A DNA stretch of 64,000 nucleotides from an uncultured Anaerolineae bacterium. GTDB taxonomy: Bacteria; Chloroflexota; Anaerolineae; Aggregatilineales; Phototrophicaceae. Both the position numbers and the translations under genes were made by a program. Location of the stretch: the NCBI GenBank assembly GCA_934216615.1, contig CAKQCB010000001.1, positions 310,001-374,000 on the forward strand, read 5' to 3'. Shown in pieces: positions 33,633 through 41,055 of the stretch (position 1 is the first letter of the stretch; each line of letters begins with the position of its first letter). A model generated the notes under the pieces. That model did not search any database. It saw only the letters and a program-made list of their open reading frames with translations, and was not told the origin of the DNA.

Positions 33633-34640
33633 TTAGGGCTGTTTTTCCACTTGCTCAATACCGGCTTTAATGGTTTCAATAAGATTGCCTTGAACAGCGC
33701 GACGTGCTTGCCCAATCGCATTTTTAATGCCGACTGGGTTAGAACTTCCGTGTCCAATGATTACAACACCATTCACACCTAAAAGTGGCGCGCCACCCAC
33801 TTCATTTGGATCAATGTATTTTCGAATACGGCCAAAAACAGGTTTTAAGAGAAGCCCAGCCAGCTTTGTGACCGTGCTTGACATGATTTCTTCACGAAGT
33901 AAATTCACCACCATCCGCGAAGTCCCTTCAAGTGACTTCAACAAAATATTGCCGACAAAGCCATCACAAATGATGACATCAACTTTATTTTGTGAAATTT
34001 CCGTCGGTTCGATATTGCCGACAAAGTTGATCGGGGTATCTCGCAAGAGTTTTTCAGCTTCGTGGATGAGTTCGTTACCTTTGCCTTCTTCTTCACCATT
34101 AGAAAGCAGGGCGATGCGCGGTTTAGGGTTGCCAAAGACAGCTTGCGCGTAGGCACTGCTCATAATGGCAAACTGTTGAAGCCAATCTGCTTTGGCGTCG
34201 GCATTCGCGCCGACATCAGAAATCATGACTTTGATACTTTTTACGTTGACGATTGCTGAAAGGGTAGGGCGCTTAATCCCTGGGATGCGCTTTAAGGTGA
34301 ATAACGTCGCGATACTCAGCGCAGCCCCCGTATTCCCTGCGGTGACAAACGCATCAGCTTTACCATCTCTGACAAGGTTCATGCCGACGTGCATAGAAGA
34401 ATCTTGTTTGGCTTTTCCTACCACACCGGGTTTGTCCGTCATTTCGACCCGTTGGGATGCGTGCACGATTTCAATATTGAGGCCACGCGTATCGTGTTTC
34501 GCGAGTTCTTGGCGAAGTTGGCTTTCGTCGCCTGTAAGGATGATCGTATCCCCGAATTCTCGCGCTGCTAACACTGCACCAGCAACATCTGGCACGGGGG
34601 CGTTATCACTACCATTGGCATCTAAAACGATTCTCATCAT
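33633..34640 (-). CDS. plsX: Phosphate acyltransferase PlsX
   Basis: Converts acyl-ACP to acyl-phosphate for phospholipid synthesis (PlsX/PlsY route). It begins with the family signature MRIVLDANGSDNAPVPDVAGA (the common form reads MGGDNAP) and continues with VEMTDKPGVVGKAKQDSSM, DAFVTAGNTGAAL, LSNGEEEGKGNELIHEAEKLL and DVIICDGFVGNILLKSLEG. The ATG at 34640 or the next codon 34637 may be used; AAAGGTGC fits the second slightly better. It is followed by fabF, a common lipid-gene pairing. Its 335 residues are full length. Confidence 0.95.
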   Translation of the reverse strand: MMRIVLDANGSDNAPVPDVAGAVLAAREFGDTIILTGDESQLRQELAKHDTRGLNIEIVHASQRVEMTDKPGVVGKAKQDSSMHVGMNLVRDGKADAFVTAGNTGAALSIATLFTLKRIPGIKRPTLSAIVNVKSIKVMISDVGANADAKADWLQQFAIMSSAYAQAVFGNPKPRIALLSNGEEEGKGNELIHEAEKLLRDTPINFVGNIEPTEISQNKVDVIICDGFVGNILLKSLEGTSRMVVNLLREEIMSSTVTKLAGLLLKPVFGRIRKYIDPNEVGGAPLLGVNGVVIIGHGSSNPVGIKNAIGQARRAVQGNLIETIKAGIEQVEKQP

Positions 34641-34741
34641 GCACCTTTAATCACTACTAGGAGTTTTTAGCCGAAATTGAGAGAACATATTCTCTGGAAT
34701 ATAACAGAAATCATATCCGAGCTAAAATAATATCAAAAGGA

Positions 34742-34769
34742 TTGACATCACTTAAGGTCTAGGTATAAT
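34742..34769 (+). promoter_or_regulatory. Consensus sigma70 promoter of tRNA-Leu
   Basis: Perfect TTGACA (34742-34747), a 16-base spacer and perfect TATAAT (34764-34769), 11 bases before the tRNA 5' end. This is the best promoter in the window and shows that the organism uses canonical sigma70 hexamers. Confidence 0.92.
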
Positions 34770-34780
34770 ACTCGAATCTT

Positions 34781-34862
34781 GCCTCGGTGGCGGAACTGGC
34801 AGACGCGCACGCTTGAGGGGTGTGTACCTAACGGTGTGGAGGTTCGAATCCTCTCCGAGGCA
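34781..34862 (+). tRNA. tRNA-Leu (anticodon GAG)
   Basis: 82-base cloverleaf with acceptor stem GCCTCGG/CCGAGGC, D-arm GGCGGAACTGGCAGACGC and anticodon stem CACGC/GTGTG enclosing loop TTGAGGG (anticodon GAG). A long variable arm typical of class II tRNA follows, then T-arm GGTTCGAATCC and discriminator A. CCA is not encoded. It is followed by its own terminator. Confidence 0.96.
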
Positions 34863-34867
34863 CTCAA

Positions 34868-34902
34868 AAGCCTATCTCTAAATTTCAGAGATAGGCTTTT
34901 TT
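34868..34902 (+). terminator. Rho-independent terminator of tRNA-Leu
   Basis: A 12-bp stem AAGCCTATCTCT/AGAGATAGGCTT with a 7-base loop is followed by TTTT, just 6 bases after the tRNA. It confines the tRNA to a single-gene transcript. Confidence 0.92.
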
Positions 34903-34957
34903 ATCTATATCACCACCTGTTGCATCAAACATTCCTTCAGGTTAAACTGCTTATTTA

Positions 34958-34972
34958 TGGGGAATATCCCCA
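34958..34972. repeat. Short perfect inverted repeat TGGGGA-ATA-TCCCCA
   Basis: A 6-bp perfect palindrome with 3-base centre lies in the 161-base gap before the gene at 35064. A second small palindrome (TGTAC..GTACA) follows near 34993-35006. Either could be an operator. Nothing else is seen in this gap. Confidence 0.35.
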
Positions 34973-35063
34973 CTTCTTTATGTTTTAAACTTATACTTGT
35001 ACCTATGTACATGAATGGACTTGGGTTCGTGTCGCGCACTACTCTACTAGAGGAGCCTACTGA

Positions 35064-36437
35064 ATGAGCGAAACAGGAAATACCACACTTTCACGCGCTT
35101 ATGAGCTAATAGAACAAGGCAACCCTGAAGAAGCCCGTGCTTTATTAGATGTGGTGTTAGAAAGTGAGCCGAACAATGCGGATGCGTGGTGGATTTACTC
35201 ATACGCGGCCGAGGACCCAGACATTGCCCGTAAAGCTCTCGAAAAAGTTTTGGCAATTGACCCTTCCTATCCGGGGGCGTCAGAACTTCTCGGGACCTTA
35301 AAAGAACAATTCCCAACCTCGGCGGATGTATTACCCGTTTTGGAAGAAGAAGAAGTCGAAACCCTGCCATCGCCTAGCGCTGACTTTATCGATCAGCTTC
35401 CAGAAGATATTGATGAAGTCTCTGTTTTGGATGACGTTGACCCAGACATTGATGATTTTGGTAAAGCACCACCCGCTGTGCCGACACCCTCAACCAGCTT
35501 TGAAAGTACCAATAATTTAGAACAGCCACAGAAAAAAGGCGCCTCGTTATTCCCTGTCTTTGCGCTGATTGCCGTGTTTGCAGTGATTTTGATTCTACTG
35601 CTGTTGCTACCTAGCTTATTAAGCTCAACTTCCAATGTTCCCCCTACATCAGACCCGAATGAAATTGTCCTCGTCCCGACGATGACGCTTGACCCCGCAT
35701 TGGTTGTGATTCCTACTGAGGAAGCGACAGTCGAATCAACCCTTGAAGTTGAAGCGACTGATGAGGTTGTGTCACCCGTGGCGACCGAAGAAGCGACCCT
35801 TGAACTGATTCCTACTTTGGCGATTCCCGTTTTGGAAATTACGGAAGTGATGGAGGACCCAAGCCTTGTCACACCGGAAGTGACGATTGAAATCACCATT
35901 GCGGACCCTGTAGCAACAGAAGAAGTTGTTGGCGCTGAAACGACTGAAGTTGTTATTGAAGAGACGCCAGAAGAATTCATTGTCGAACTTGTTCCGACGT
36001 TAGAGATCATCATCCCGACAGAAGATGTCACAGTGGAGGCGGATGCGACTTTAGAAGTCACCGAAGTCTCAACTGTTGATGCACTTGCTGAATCGGCATC
36101 GACCGACCTCAGCGCGTTGGATGATGCGTTAAGCACACTCGCAATTCCCACAGGGGGTTTGGCGACGGATGAAACCGCCTTGGGAAACAGCTTGCTTGTA
36201 ACCGTATGTTCCACACAAGGGGTTGAAGCGCGTGTTGTTTTACCGCGTACCATGCGCCTGATCGGACAGAACGCATCATTACTCGGCAGTGATCTTGATG
36301 CGGTGAGCATTACGCTCGTCAACTGCGATACCAACATCCCTCATTTACAAGTTGGGACGGGCTTAAATAATGTTCGTGGGTTTGCCAGCGGGGAGCTGGA
36401 TGAAACATCTTATTTAGCCACATGGCGACCCTACTAA
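35064..36437 (+). CDS. TPR-containing single-pass membrane protein with acidic low-complexity ectodomain
   Basis: 457 residues. The cytoplasmic N-terminus (1-85) holds a TPR-like pair (AYELIEQGNPEEARALLDVVL, ALEKVLAIDPSYPGA). After an acidic linker, one membrane helix spans about 161-187. The outside part begins with a long Glu/Val/Thr-rich low-complexity stretch (about 200-345) and ends in a compact domain (about 360-457) with two Cys (SLLVTVCSTQG and ITLVNCDTN) that could be disulfide-linked. GAGGAGCC precedes the ATG. It stands alone between tRNA-Leu and a strong terminator. Function is unknown; the architecture suggests a surface sensor or wall-linked scaffold. Confidence 0.82.
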   Translation: MSETGNTTLSRAYELIEQGNPEEARALLDVVLESEPNNADAWWIYSYAAEDPDIARKALEKVLAIDPSYPGASELLGTLKEQFPTSADVLPVLEEEEVETLPSPSADFIDQLPEDIDEVSVLDDVDPDIDDFGKAPPAVPTPSTSFESTNNLEQPQKKGASLFPVFALIAVFAVILILLLLLPSLLSSTSNVPPTSDPNEIVLVPTMTLDPALVVIPTEEATVESTLEVEATDEVVSPVATEEATLELIPTLAIPVLEITEVMEDPSLVTPEVTIEITIADPVATEEVVGAETTEVVIEETPEEFIVELVPTLEIIIPTEDVTVEADATLEVTEVSTVDALAESASTDLSALDDALSTLAIPTGGLATDETALGNSLLVTVCSTQGVEARVVLPRTMRLIGQNASLLGSDLDAVSITLVNCDTNIPHLQVGTGLNNVRGFASGELDETSYLATWRPY

Positions 36438-36453
36438 ATTTGAACAGCAAAAC

Positions 36454-36480
36454 AAAAACCCACGAATTTCGTGGGTTTTT
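36454..36480. terminator. Bidirectional Rho-independent terminator
   Basis: A perfect 13-bp inverted repeat AAAAACCCACGAA / TTCGTGGGTTTTT around one T gives U-runs on both strands. It separates the convergent TPR membrane protein gene and the receiver-kinase gene. Confidence 0.9.
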
Positions 36481-36496
36481 GTTGTTTAGGGTAGGG

Positions 36497-38122
36497 TTAA
36501 ATTTGTTCTTCTTCATAAAGGGGAAGCGAGATTCTAAACTCTGTTCCTGCGCCGAGCTGGCTTGAAACTTCAATTGTCCCGTGATGGCCTTCAATAATGC
36601 CGTAGCTCACAAAAAGCCCGAGGCCGGTTCCATTGGGTTTTGTGGAATAGAAGGGGTCAAAAATCTTATCCAGCTTGTCTTGTGGAATACCACACCCTGT
36701 ATCGGTAAAGGTGATGATGATATGCGTTTGTGTCGCCATCGCCGAAACTTTTAAGATTCCGCCTTTATCCATCGCCGCTTTTGCATTCAACGCAAGGTTC
36801 ATAAAGACCTGTTCAAGCTGATCTTTGCTTCCCCATACTGGGGGTAGAGAAGGCAAAGACATCTCGGTTTTGACGCCTTCAAGTTCAAAAAATCGTTGAT
36901 TCAACTTCAGGATGTTTTGAATCAGAATACTCATGTCGAGCATTTGCATGTTGGGACTCGAATCGCGCGCAAATTCAAGCAATCTGCTGACGATCCCCCG
37001 AATACGCTCTATGCTCTCGCGGATGATCTCTATCGCCCGCTGATCATACGAAATGTTTTGAATCTCAAAATCTTCAATGATCTCGTCAAGCAGGGTGCGA
37101 ATGGGCATGAGTGGATTGTTGATCTCATGCGCAATACTCGCAGCCAGATGACCAATTGACGCCAGTTTTTCCGAGCGGAACAATAATTTCTGCGCAGATT
37201 CTAATTCAGCGGTACGCTGACGCACCCGTTCTTCGAGGGTTTGCGCATGTAGAAGCTCTAGCTCGTAGAGGGTGGCATTATGCAACGCCATCGCCGCCTG
37301 CCGAGCGATCCCCATAAACAGAATATAATCGCTGTTATCATAAGGGATATTCTTACGCCCGATGAGCAAGACCCCTAATGAACTTTCGCTGTGACGCAGT
37401 TGAATCGCAATCCCGCTGTCAAAGATAGGGATGAGGCTTTCTTCATTCGGTTGCCACAGAATTGGCTCAATCTTGAATAAGATATTCTCAATGTGATTGG
37501 CATCCAGATACAACTTACTCGCATCAACCGACAGGTCTTCATCCAGAATATAGTTATAGGTGATGTTGTCATCGACGATGCGGTAAATGGCGGCATAGTC
37601 GGCCTTCATCAACTGAACCAATAGACGCGGGATTAAAACGTCAAGTTCGCTCACCGAAAGATGCTGATTCAGCACATCACTGGTTTGTAACAAGGCTTGT
37701 AGTTCATTGGTGCGACGGGTGAGCGCATCTTCCAGTTGACGCGCTTTGATCTTCGATTTTGAGCGTGCAAGTAATTCCTGTGGCGCAAAGGGTTTATAAA
37801 TGTAGTCATCTGCCCCAAGGTTTAAACCACGGGCCACATCTGCGGGTTCGCGAGCGTTGGCGGTGATCATAATTACGGGGATATTCGTCGTCGAAGTTTC
37901 TTTTCGCAGATGTTCTAATACCTGAAACCCGTTCATGCGGGGCATCAGAATATCGAGCAAAATCAGATCAGGCTGTAATTGTTTTGCTAATTGAAATGCT
38001 TCTTCCCCATTGTTTGCGCGCTCAACATTGAAGCCTTCACGCTCAAATAAGTGCTGAAGCATCAGCGTGGTGTGAATCTCATCATCTGCAACAAGCACGA
38101 GCGGCTTGTCTTTTTCTGTCAT
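36497..38122 (-). CDS. Receiver-histidine kinase hybrid (N-terminal REC, GAF-like, HisKA, HATPase)
   Basis: 541-residue soluble signalling protein with the receiver in front of the kinase. REC (1-125) has VADDE, phospho-acceptor Asp57 (LLDILMPRMNG) and the Lys in YIYKPFAPQE. A coiled segment leads to a GAF-like region (about 150-300, SSLGVLLIGRKNI). The kinase has SEKLASIGHLAASIAHEINNPLMP (phospho-His), NLALNAKAAMD, DTGCGIPQDKLDKIFDPFYSTKPNG and GTGLGLFVSYGIIEGHHG. No membrane segment is present, so it responds to phosphotransfer or cytoplasmic cues. No partner regulator is adjacent. The ribosome site (GAGATAAAAAAC) is weak. Confidence 0.92.
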   Translation of the reverse strand: MTEKDKPLVLVADDEIHTTLMLQHLFEREGFNVERANNGEEAFQLAKQLQPDLILLDILMPRMNGFQVLEHLRKETSTTNIPVIMITANAREPADVARGLNLGADDYIYKPFAPQELLARSKSKIKARQLEDALTRRTNELQALLQTSDVLNQHLSVSELDVLIPRLLVQLMKADYAAIYRIVDDNITYNYILDEDLSVDASKLYLDANHIENILFKIEPILWQPNEESLIPIFDSGIAIQLRHSESSLGVLLIGRKNIPYDNSDYILFMGIARQAAMALHNATLYELELLHAQTLEERVRQRTAELESAQKLLFRSEKLASIGHLAASIAHEINNPLMPIRTLLDEIIEDFEIQNISYDQRAIEIIRESIERIRGIVSRLLEFARDSSPNMQMLDMSILIQNILKLNQRFFELEGVKTEMSLPSLPPVWGSKDQLEQVFMNLALNAKAAMDKGGILKVSAMATQTHIIITFTDTGCGIPQDKLDKIFDPFYSTKPNGTGLGLFVSYGIIEGHHGTIEVSSQLGAGTEFRISLPLYEEEQI

Positions 38123-38194
38123 AGTTTTTTATCTCTAAATAAGGCTTTCAGCATCGCTAACCGTAATGATACAATCTCTAACTTGTTTCTACTC

Positions 38195-38200
38195 TATAAT
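38195..38200 (+). promoter_or_regulatory. -10 element before the protease gene
   Basis: TATAAT 20 bases before the ATG at 38221, without a convincing -35 or Shine-Dalgarno. The transcript would have a leader of only about 14 bases, so translation may be near-leaderless. Confidence 0.35.
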
Positions 38201-38220
38201 AATACTGATTGTGTTGATAT

Positions 38221-39459
38221 ATGATTAATTCTTCCAGTCAATCTAAATGGATTATTAAGTCTGTCACCCTCGGATTAGCGATTGGTGCGGGTTTAGCGCT
38301 GGTATTTTTAGCTGGATTTTTACTGAGAGATTTCATTCAGCCACATCCTATGATGCTCAATGCGCTAGGGCAGACAGAAGAAAACCCGGGATATCCATTA
38401 GTTGATGAAGTGCAAAACCTGCTTGATTTATATTATGTTCATGAACAGTCGTCTTATCATGAAAGACAATACGGCGCTGTTCGTGGCTTATTACAAACGC
38501 TCAATGATCCTTATACCTTCTTCATTGATCCACCTGTTGCCGCGAGCGAATCTGACGTGTTGGCCGGAACCTATGGCGGCATCGGCGTGCAGTTGAGAAG
38601 GTCAGATCAAAACCAGATTTTATTATATCCGTTTTCTGAAAGCCCAGCTGAACTTGTCGGGATTGAAGACGATGATATTCTCATTGCCATCAACGGGACC
38701 GCGGTTGATCTCAGTATGACGAATGACCAGCTGGATCAGCTTTTGCGCGGTGAAGTGACTTCGGGGAATGGGGTAGAAGTCACGGTGCAAAAGGCATCCA
38801 CTGAAGAAGAACAGACGCTGTTCATCGAATTTGCAGTGATCAATGTACCTTCGGTCACTTGGCATGTGATGACGGATGACACCCGTATAGGGTATATTCA
38901 AGTCATGCGCTTCACAGCGCGCACGCCTGAAGAACTACGTACAGGCTTAAATGCACTTTACGCGCAAGATGTAGACGGTATTATTTTAGACCTGCGCAAT
39001 AATACAGGCGGTCTTTTGCTAGAGTCGATTCAAGTCGCAGACGAGTTTTTAGCCAGCGGGGTCATTGTGTACGAGCAGTTTGTGAATGGAGAAATCATCC
39101 GCGAAGCAAATGCTGAAGGGCTAGCGACGACCATCCCTATGGTGACGTTGATTAATAACCGTACTGCAAGCGGGTCCGAAATTGTGGCGGGCGCACTGCA
39201 AGATTTAGAACGTTCTATCCTGATTGGTCAGCAGTCGTATGGAAAGGGGACGGTGCAACAAATCTTCCCACTTTCGGATCAATCTTCCCTGCACGTCACA
39301 TCATCGGCATGGTTTACGCCGAACCGTCAGCCCCTTGACCAAGTGGGCCTGACGCCAGATATAGAAATGATCCCAGATGCCGCTGGGCGCGATGTTGAAC
39401 TTGCGGAGGCGCTGCGGCAAGTCCAGCTCCTCCTTGAAACTGAGAGTGTATCTTCATGA
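38221..39459 (+). CDS. C-terminal processing serine protease (S41, CtpA-like)
   Basis: Envelope protease of the Tsp/CtpA family that trims or degrades exported proteins. An N-terminal membrane anchor (residues 15-37) is followed by a helical segment, a PDZ domain (GTYGGIGVQLRRSDQN, GIEDDDILIAINGTAVD) and the S41 catalytic core. The nucleophile is in NRTASGSEIVAGALQD and the general-base Lys in SYGKGTVQ, both intact, with DLRNNTGGLLLESIQVAD before them. At 412 residues it is normal. It is followed by smpB with an ATGA overlap. Confidence 0.94.
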   Translation: MINSSSQSKWIIKSVTLGLAIGAGLALVFLAGFLLRDFIQPHPMMLNALGQTEENPGYPLVDEVQNLLDLYYVHEQSSYHERQYGAVRGLLQTLNDPYTFFIDPPVAASESDVLAGTYGGIGVQLRRSDQNQILLYPFSESPAELVGIEDDDILIAINGTAVDLSMTNDQLDQLLRGEVTSGNGVEVTVQKASTEEEQTLFIEFAVINVPSVTWHVMTDDTRIGYIQVMRFTARTPEELRTGLNALYAQDVDGIILDLRNNTGGLLLESIQVADEFLASGVIVYEQFVNGEIIREANAEGLATTIPMVTLINNRTASGSEIVAGALQDLERSILIGQQSYGKGTVQQIFPLSDQSSLHVTSSAWFTPNRQPLDQVGLTPDIEMIPDAAGRDVELAEALRQVQLLLETESVSS

Positions 39460-39917
39460 GTGGTGGTATCAAGATCATCACAAAAAACCGTAAAGCCGGT
39501 TTTAATTACGAACTGATGGATACGTTCCGCGCGGGCTTGGTGTTACAAGGCGCGGAAATTAAATCCATCCGCGCAAACAGAGTCACATTACAAGACAGCT
39601 TTGTCGAGGAGCGCAACGGGGAATTATGGCTCTTAAACGTGCATATTTCCCCCTACGAACAAGCGGGAACGTATGGTGCATTTGAGCCGACACGTCCGCG
39701 TAAGCTCTTGTTACACAAAAAAGAGATTGCGGAAATCATCTCGCGGATACGTGAACGCGGGCTTTCGGCCATTCCCACCATGATCTTTTTAGAGCGCGGA
39801 CGTGCTAAAGTAGAGATCGCTGTTGCGCGTGGCAAGAAGGATCACGATAAACGTGATGCCATCGCCAAGCGTGATGCTGATCGCCAAATCCGTCAGGCAT
39901 TAAAGGGGAATTACTAG
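39456..39917 (+). CDS. smpB: SsrA-binding protein SmpB
   Basis: Partner of tmRNA in rescue of stalled ribosomes. The 153 residues contain the complete family signature: NRKAGFNYELMDTFRAGLVLQG, GAEIKSIRANRVTLQDSFV, ELWLLNVHISPY, PRKLLLHKKEI and the basic tail KKDHDKRDAIAKRDADRQIR. The ATG overlaps the protease stop (ATGA), so they are co-translated. The tmRNA gene itself is not in this window. The pairing with a processing protease is interesting since tmRNA-tagged proteins need degradation, but this is only context. Confidence 0.97.
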   Translation: MSGGIKIITKNRKAGFNYELMDTFRAGLVLQGAEIKSIRANRVTLQDSFVEERNGELWLLNVHISPYEQAGTYGAFEPTRPRKLLLHKKEIAEIISRIRERGLSAIPTMIFLERGRAKVEIAVARGKKDHDKRDAIAKRDADRQIRQALKGNY

Positions 39918-39920
39918 AGC

Positions 39921-40712
39921 GTGAACAGTTTTCCTTATTCGATTCGCCAAATCAATGACTTACCCACAGCGGAACGCGATGCGATCTATCGCACCCTCAT
40001 CCCTGATTGGCTTCTCAATCAATATGGCATTGACCCTGTTGCGATGACAAATGAAGGAAAGTCGATCCTACATATTCGCGCGCCCCAAAACAGCCGTGTT
40101 TTGGAAATTTCTGTGCGCAGATATGCGGAAGACATCGACCCGATGCTGTATTTGAACATGGTCGATACATTTAATAATCAACTGCTGGTGCTGTTGGTGG
40201 TGGTCAATGACCCTGACGCGCCCCGCTTTAACATCGACCGCGACCTTGACGGCTACCGCACGCACTTGGGGACATCCGCACGGAATTTAGTCGCTGAAGA
40301 AAGCGCGATGAAGGCGGGACTAGCGCCCGGCCAAGTCCGCCGAGGCTTGCGCGTCTTCAAACAATTGGTACCCATCTTTGAGCAGTTCGTCTCCAAAATG
40401 GGGCATCAGATGTTTTTCATCGAACCGCTGGCGTATCACAACGCGATTGTCTTTGAGCGCTACGGGTTTAATTACGTGCGTGGCTACCAAGACATGGTGA
40501 GCATCCATAACGAGTTTCAACCGAATGGTTCTCTGCATCAAAAGTTGGGGTCAGGTGGGGTGTTTCGCCCTGCTGATGCTTGGCAAACGGTGCGGGGTAG
40601 GGCATGGGCCATCCATGACGGCGTTTTGGGGCATCCCTTCACCGGCTTTCAAATGGTGAAATACATCGACCAAGATGCGGGAATCTCCACATTTCCCGAT
40701 CTGGTGTGGTAA
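39921..40712 (+). CDS. Conserved-looking protein of unknown function
   Basis: 263 residues starting at GTG, 3 bases after smpB and with AAAGGGG inside its end as ribosome site. No signal peptide or membrane helix. Visible features are a strand-rich N-terminal half (ISVRRYAEDIDPMLYLNMVDTFNN, LLVLLVVVNDPDAPRFNIDRD) and a helical centre with AGLAPGQVRRGLRVFKQLVPIFEQF. Then comes YHNAIVFERYGFNYVRGYQDM, which resembles the end of a GNAT fold, and HDGVLGHPFTGFQMVKYID. I cannot assign a function. Coupling to smpB and continuity of the frame make it real. Confidence 0.72.
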   Translation: MNSFPYSIRQINDLPTAERDAIYRTLIPDWLLNQYGIDPVAMTNEGKSILHIRAPQNSRVLEISVRRYAEDIDPMLYLNMVDTFNNQLLVLLVVVNDPDAPRFNIDRDLDGYRTHLGTSARNLVAEESAMKAGLAPGQVRRGLRVFKQLVPIFEQFVSKMGHQMFFIEPLAYHNAIVFERYGFNYVRGYQDMVSIHNEFQPNGSLHQKLGSGGVFRPADAWQTVRGRAWAIHDGVLGHPFTGFQMVKYIDQDAGISTFPDLVW

Positions 40713-40718
40713 CGGCAC

Positions 40719-40747
40719 TTCCCGCGCAGAAACTTTTTCGCTACAAT
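40719..40747 (+). promoter_or_regulatory. Probable promoter of the tRNA-Arg/tRNA-Glu pair
   Basis: TTCCCG, a 17-base spacer and TACAAT (40742-40747) lie 12 bases before the tRNA-Arg 5' end. The -35 match is weak, the -10 good. Confidence 0.5.
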
Positions 40748-40759
40748 ACGTCTCATGTT

Positions 40760-40832
40760 GCGCCCGTAGCTCAGTGGATAGAGCATTGGTCTTCGGAACC
40801 AAGTGCCGGGGGTTCGAATCCCTCCGGGCGCG
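40760..40832 (+). tRNA. tRNA-Arg (anticodon TCG)
   Basis: 73-base cloverleaf with acceptor GCGCCCG/CGGGCGC, D-arm AGCTCAGTGGATAGAGC, anticodon stem TTGGT/ACCAA around CTTCGGA (anticodon TCG), T-arm GGGTTCGAATCCC and discriminator G. CCA is not encoded. It reads CGA and related Arg codons. Confidence 0.96.
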
Positions 40833-40874
40833 CTAAAGTTATTGAGCCTTTCAATATCTTTTTTCTAGGTTGAC

Positions 40875-40947
40875 GCTCCATTCGTCTAGAGGCCTAGGAC
40901 ACGGCCCTCTCAAGGCCGCGACACGGGTTCGAATCCCGTATGGAGCA
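40875..40947 (+). tRNA. tRNA-Glu (anticodon CTC)
   Basis: 73-base cloverleaf with acceptor GCTCCAT/ATGGAGC, D-arm TCGTCTAGAGGCCTAGGA typical of tRNA-Glu, anticodon stem CGGCC/GGCCG around CTCTCAA (anticodon CTC), T-arm CGGGTTCGAATCCCG and discriminator A. It lies 42 bases after tRNA-Arg with no terminator between, so they share a transcript. Confidence 0.95.
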
Positions 40948-41010
40948 TGATTACTCATAAAAATATGAGGTGTCTTCGTTCGAGGCAATACAGGCTAATT
41001 CGCGAGTTTA

Positions 41011-41047
41011 TAACAAGTGATCCCAATAAGTTTGGGATCACTTGTTA
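41011..41047. terminator. Long perfect hairpin between tRNA-Glu and the carboxypeptidase gene
   Basis: A 16-bp perfect inverted repeat TAACAAGTGATCCCAA / TTGGGATCACTTGTTA with a 5-base loop. The T-runs are weak (TGGTAATTTT on plus, TAAACT on minus). Being in a convergent gap, it most likely terminates both the tRNA pair and the M14 gene. Confidence 0.7.
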
Positions 41048-41055
41048 TGGTAATT

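Noticed and set aside
34192..34650. A 152-codon frame antisense to plsX.
   Set aside because: plsX is a clear full-length family member; the antisense frame lacks family signatures and a ribosome site.
35393..36337. A 314-codon open frame on the minus strand opposite the TPR membrane protein gene.
   Set aside because: It is the reverse complement of a Glu/Val/Thr-rich low-complexity coding stretch, so it reads as Ser/Thr/Val-rich without domains or a ribosome site. The plus-strand gene has a good ribosome site, TPR and a membrane helix.
40948..41055. A possible tmRNA or other stable RNA near smpB and the tRNA pair.
   Set aside because: The 108-base gap holds only a 16-bp terminator-like hairpin; no tRNA-like acceptor ends or tag-peptide frame are present.
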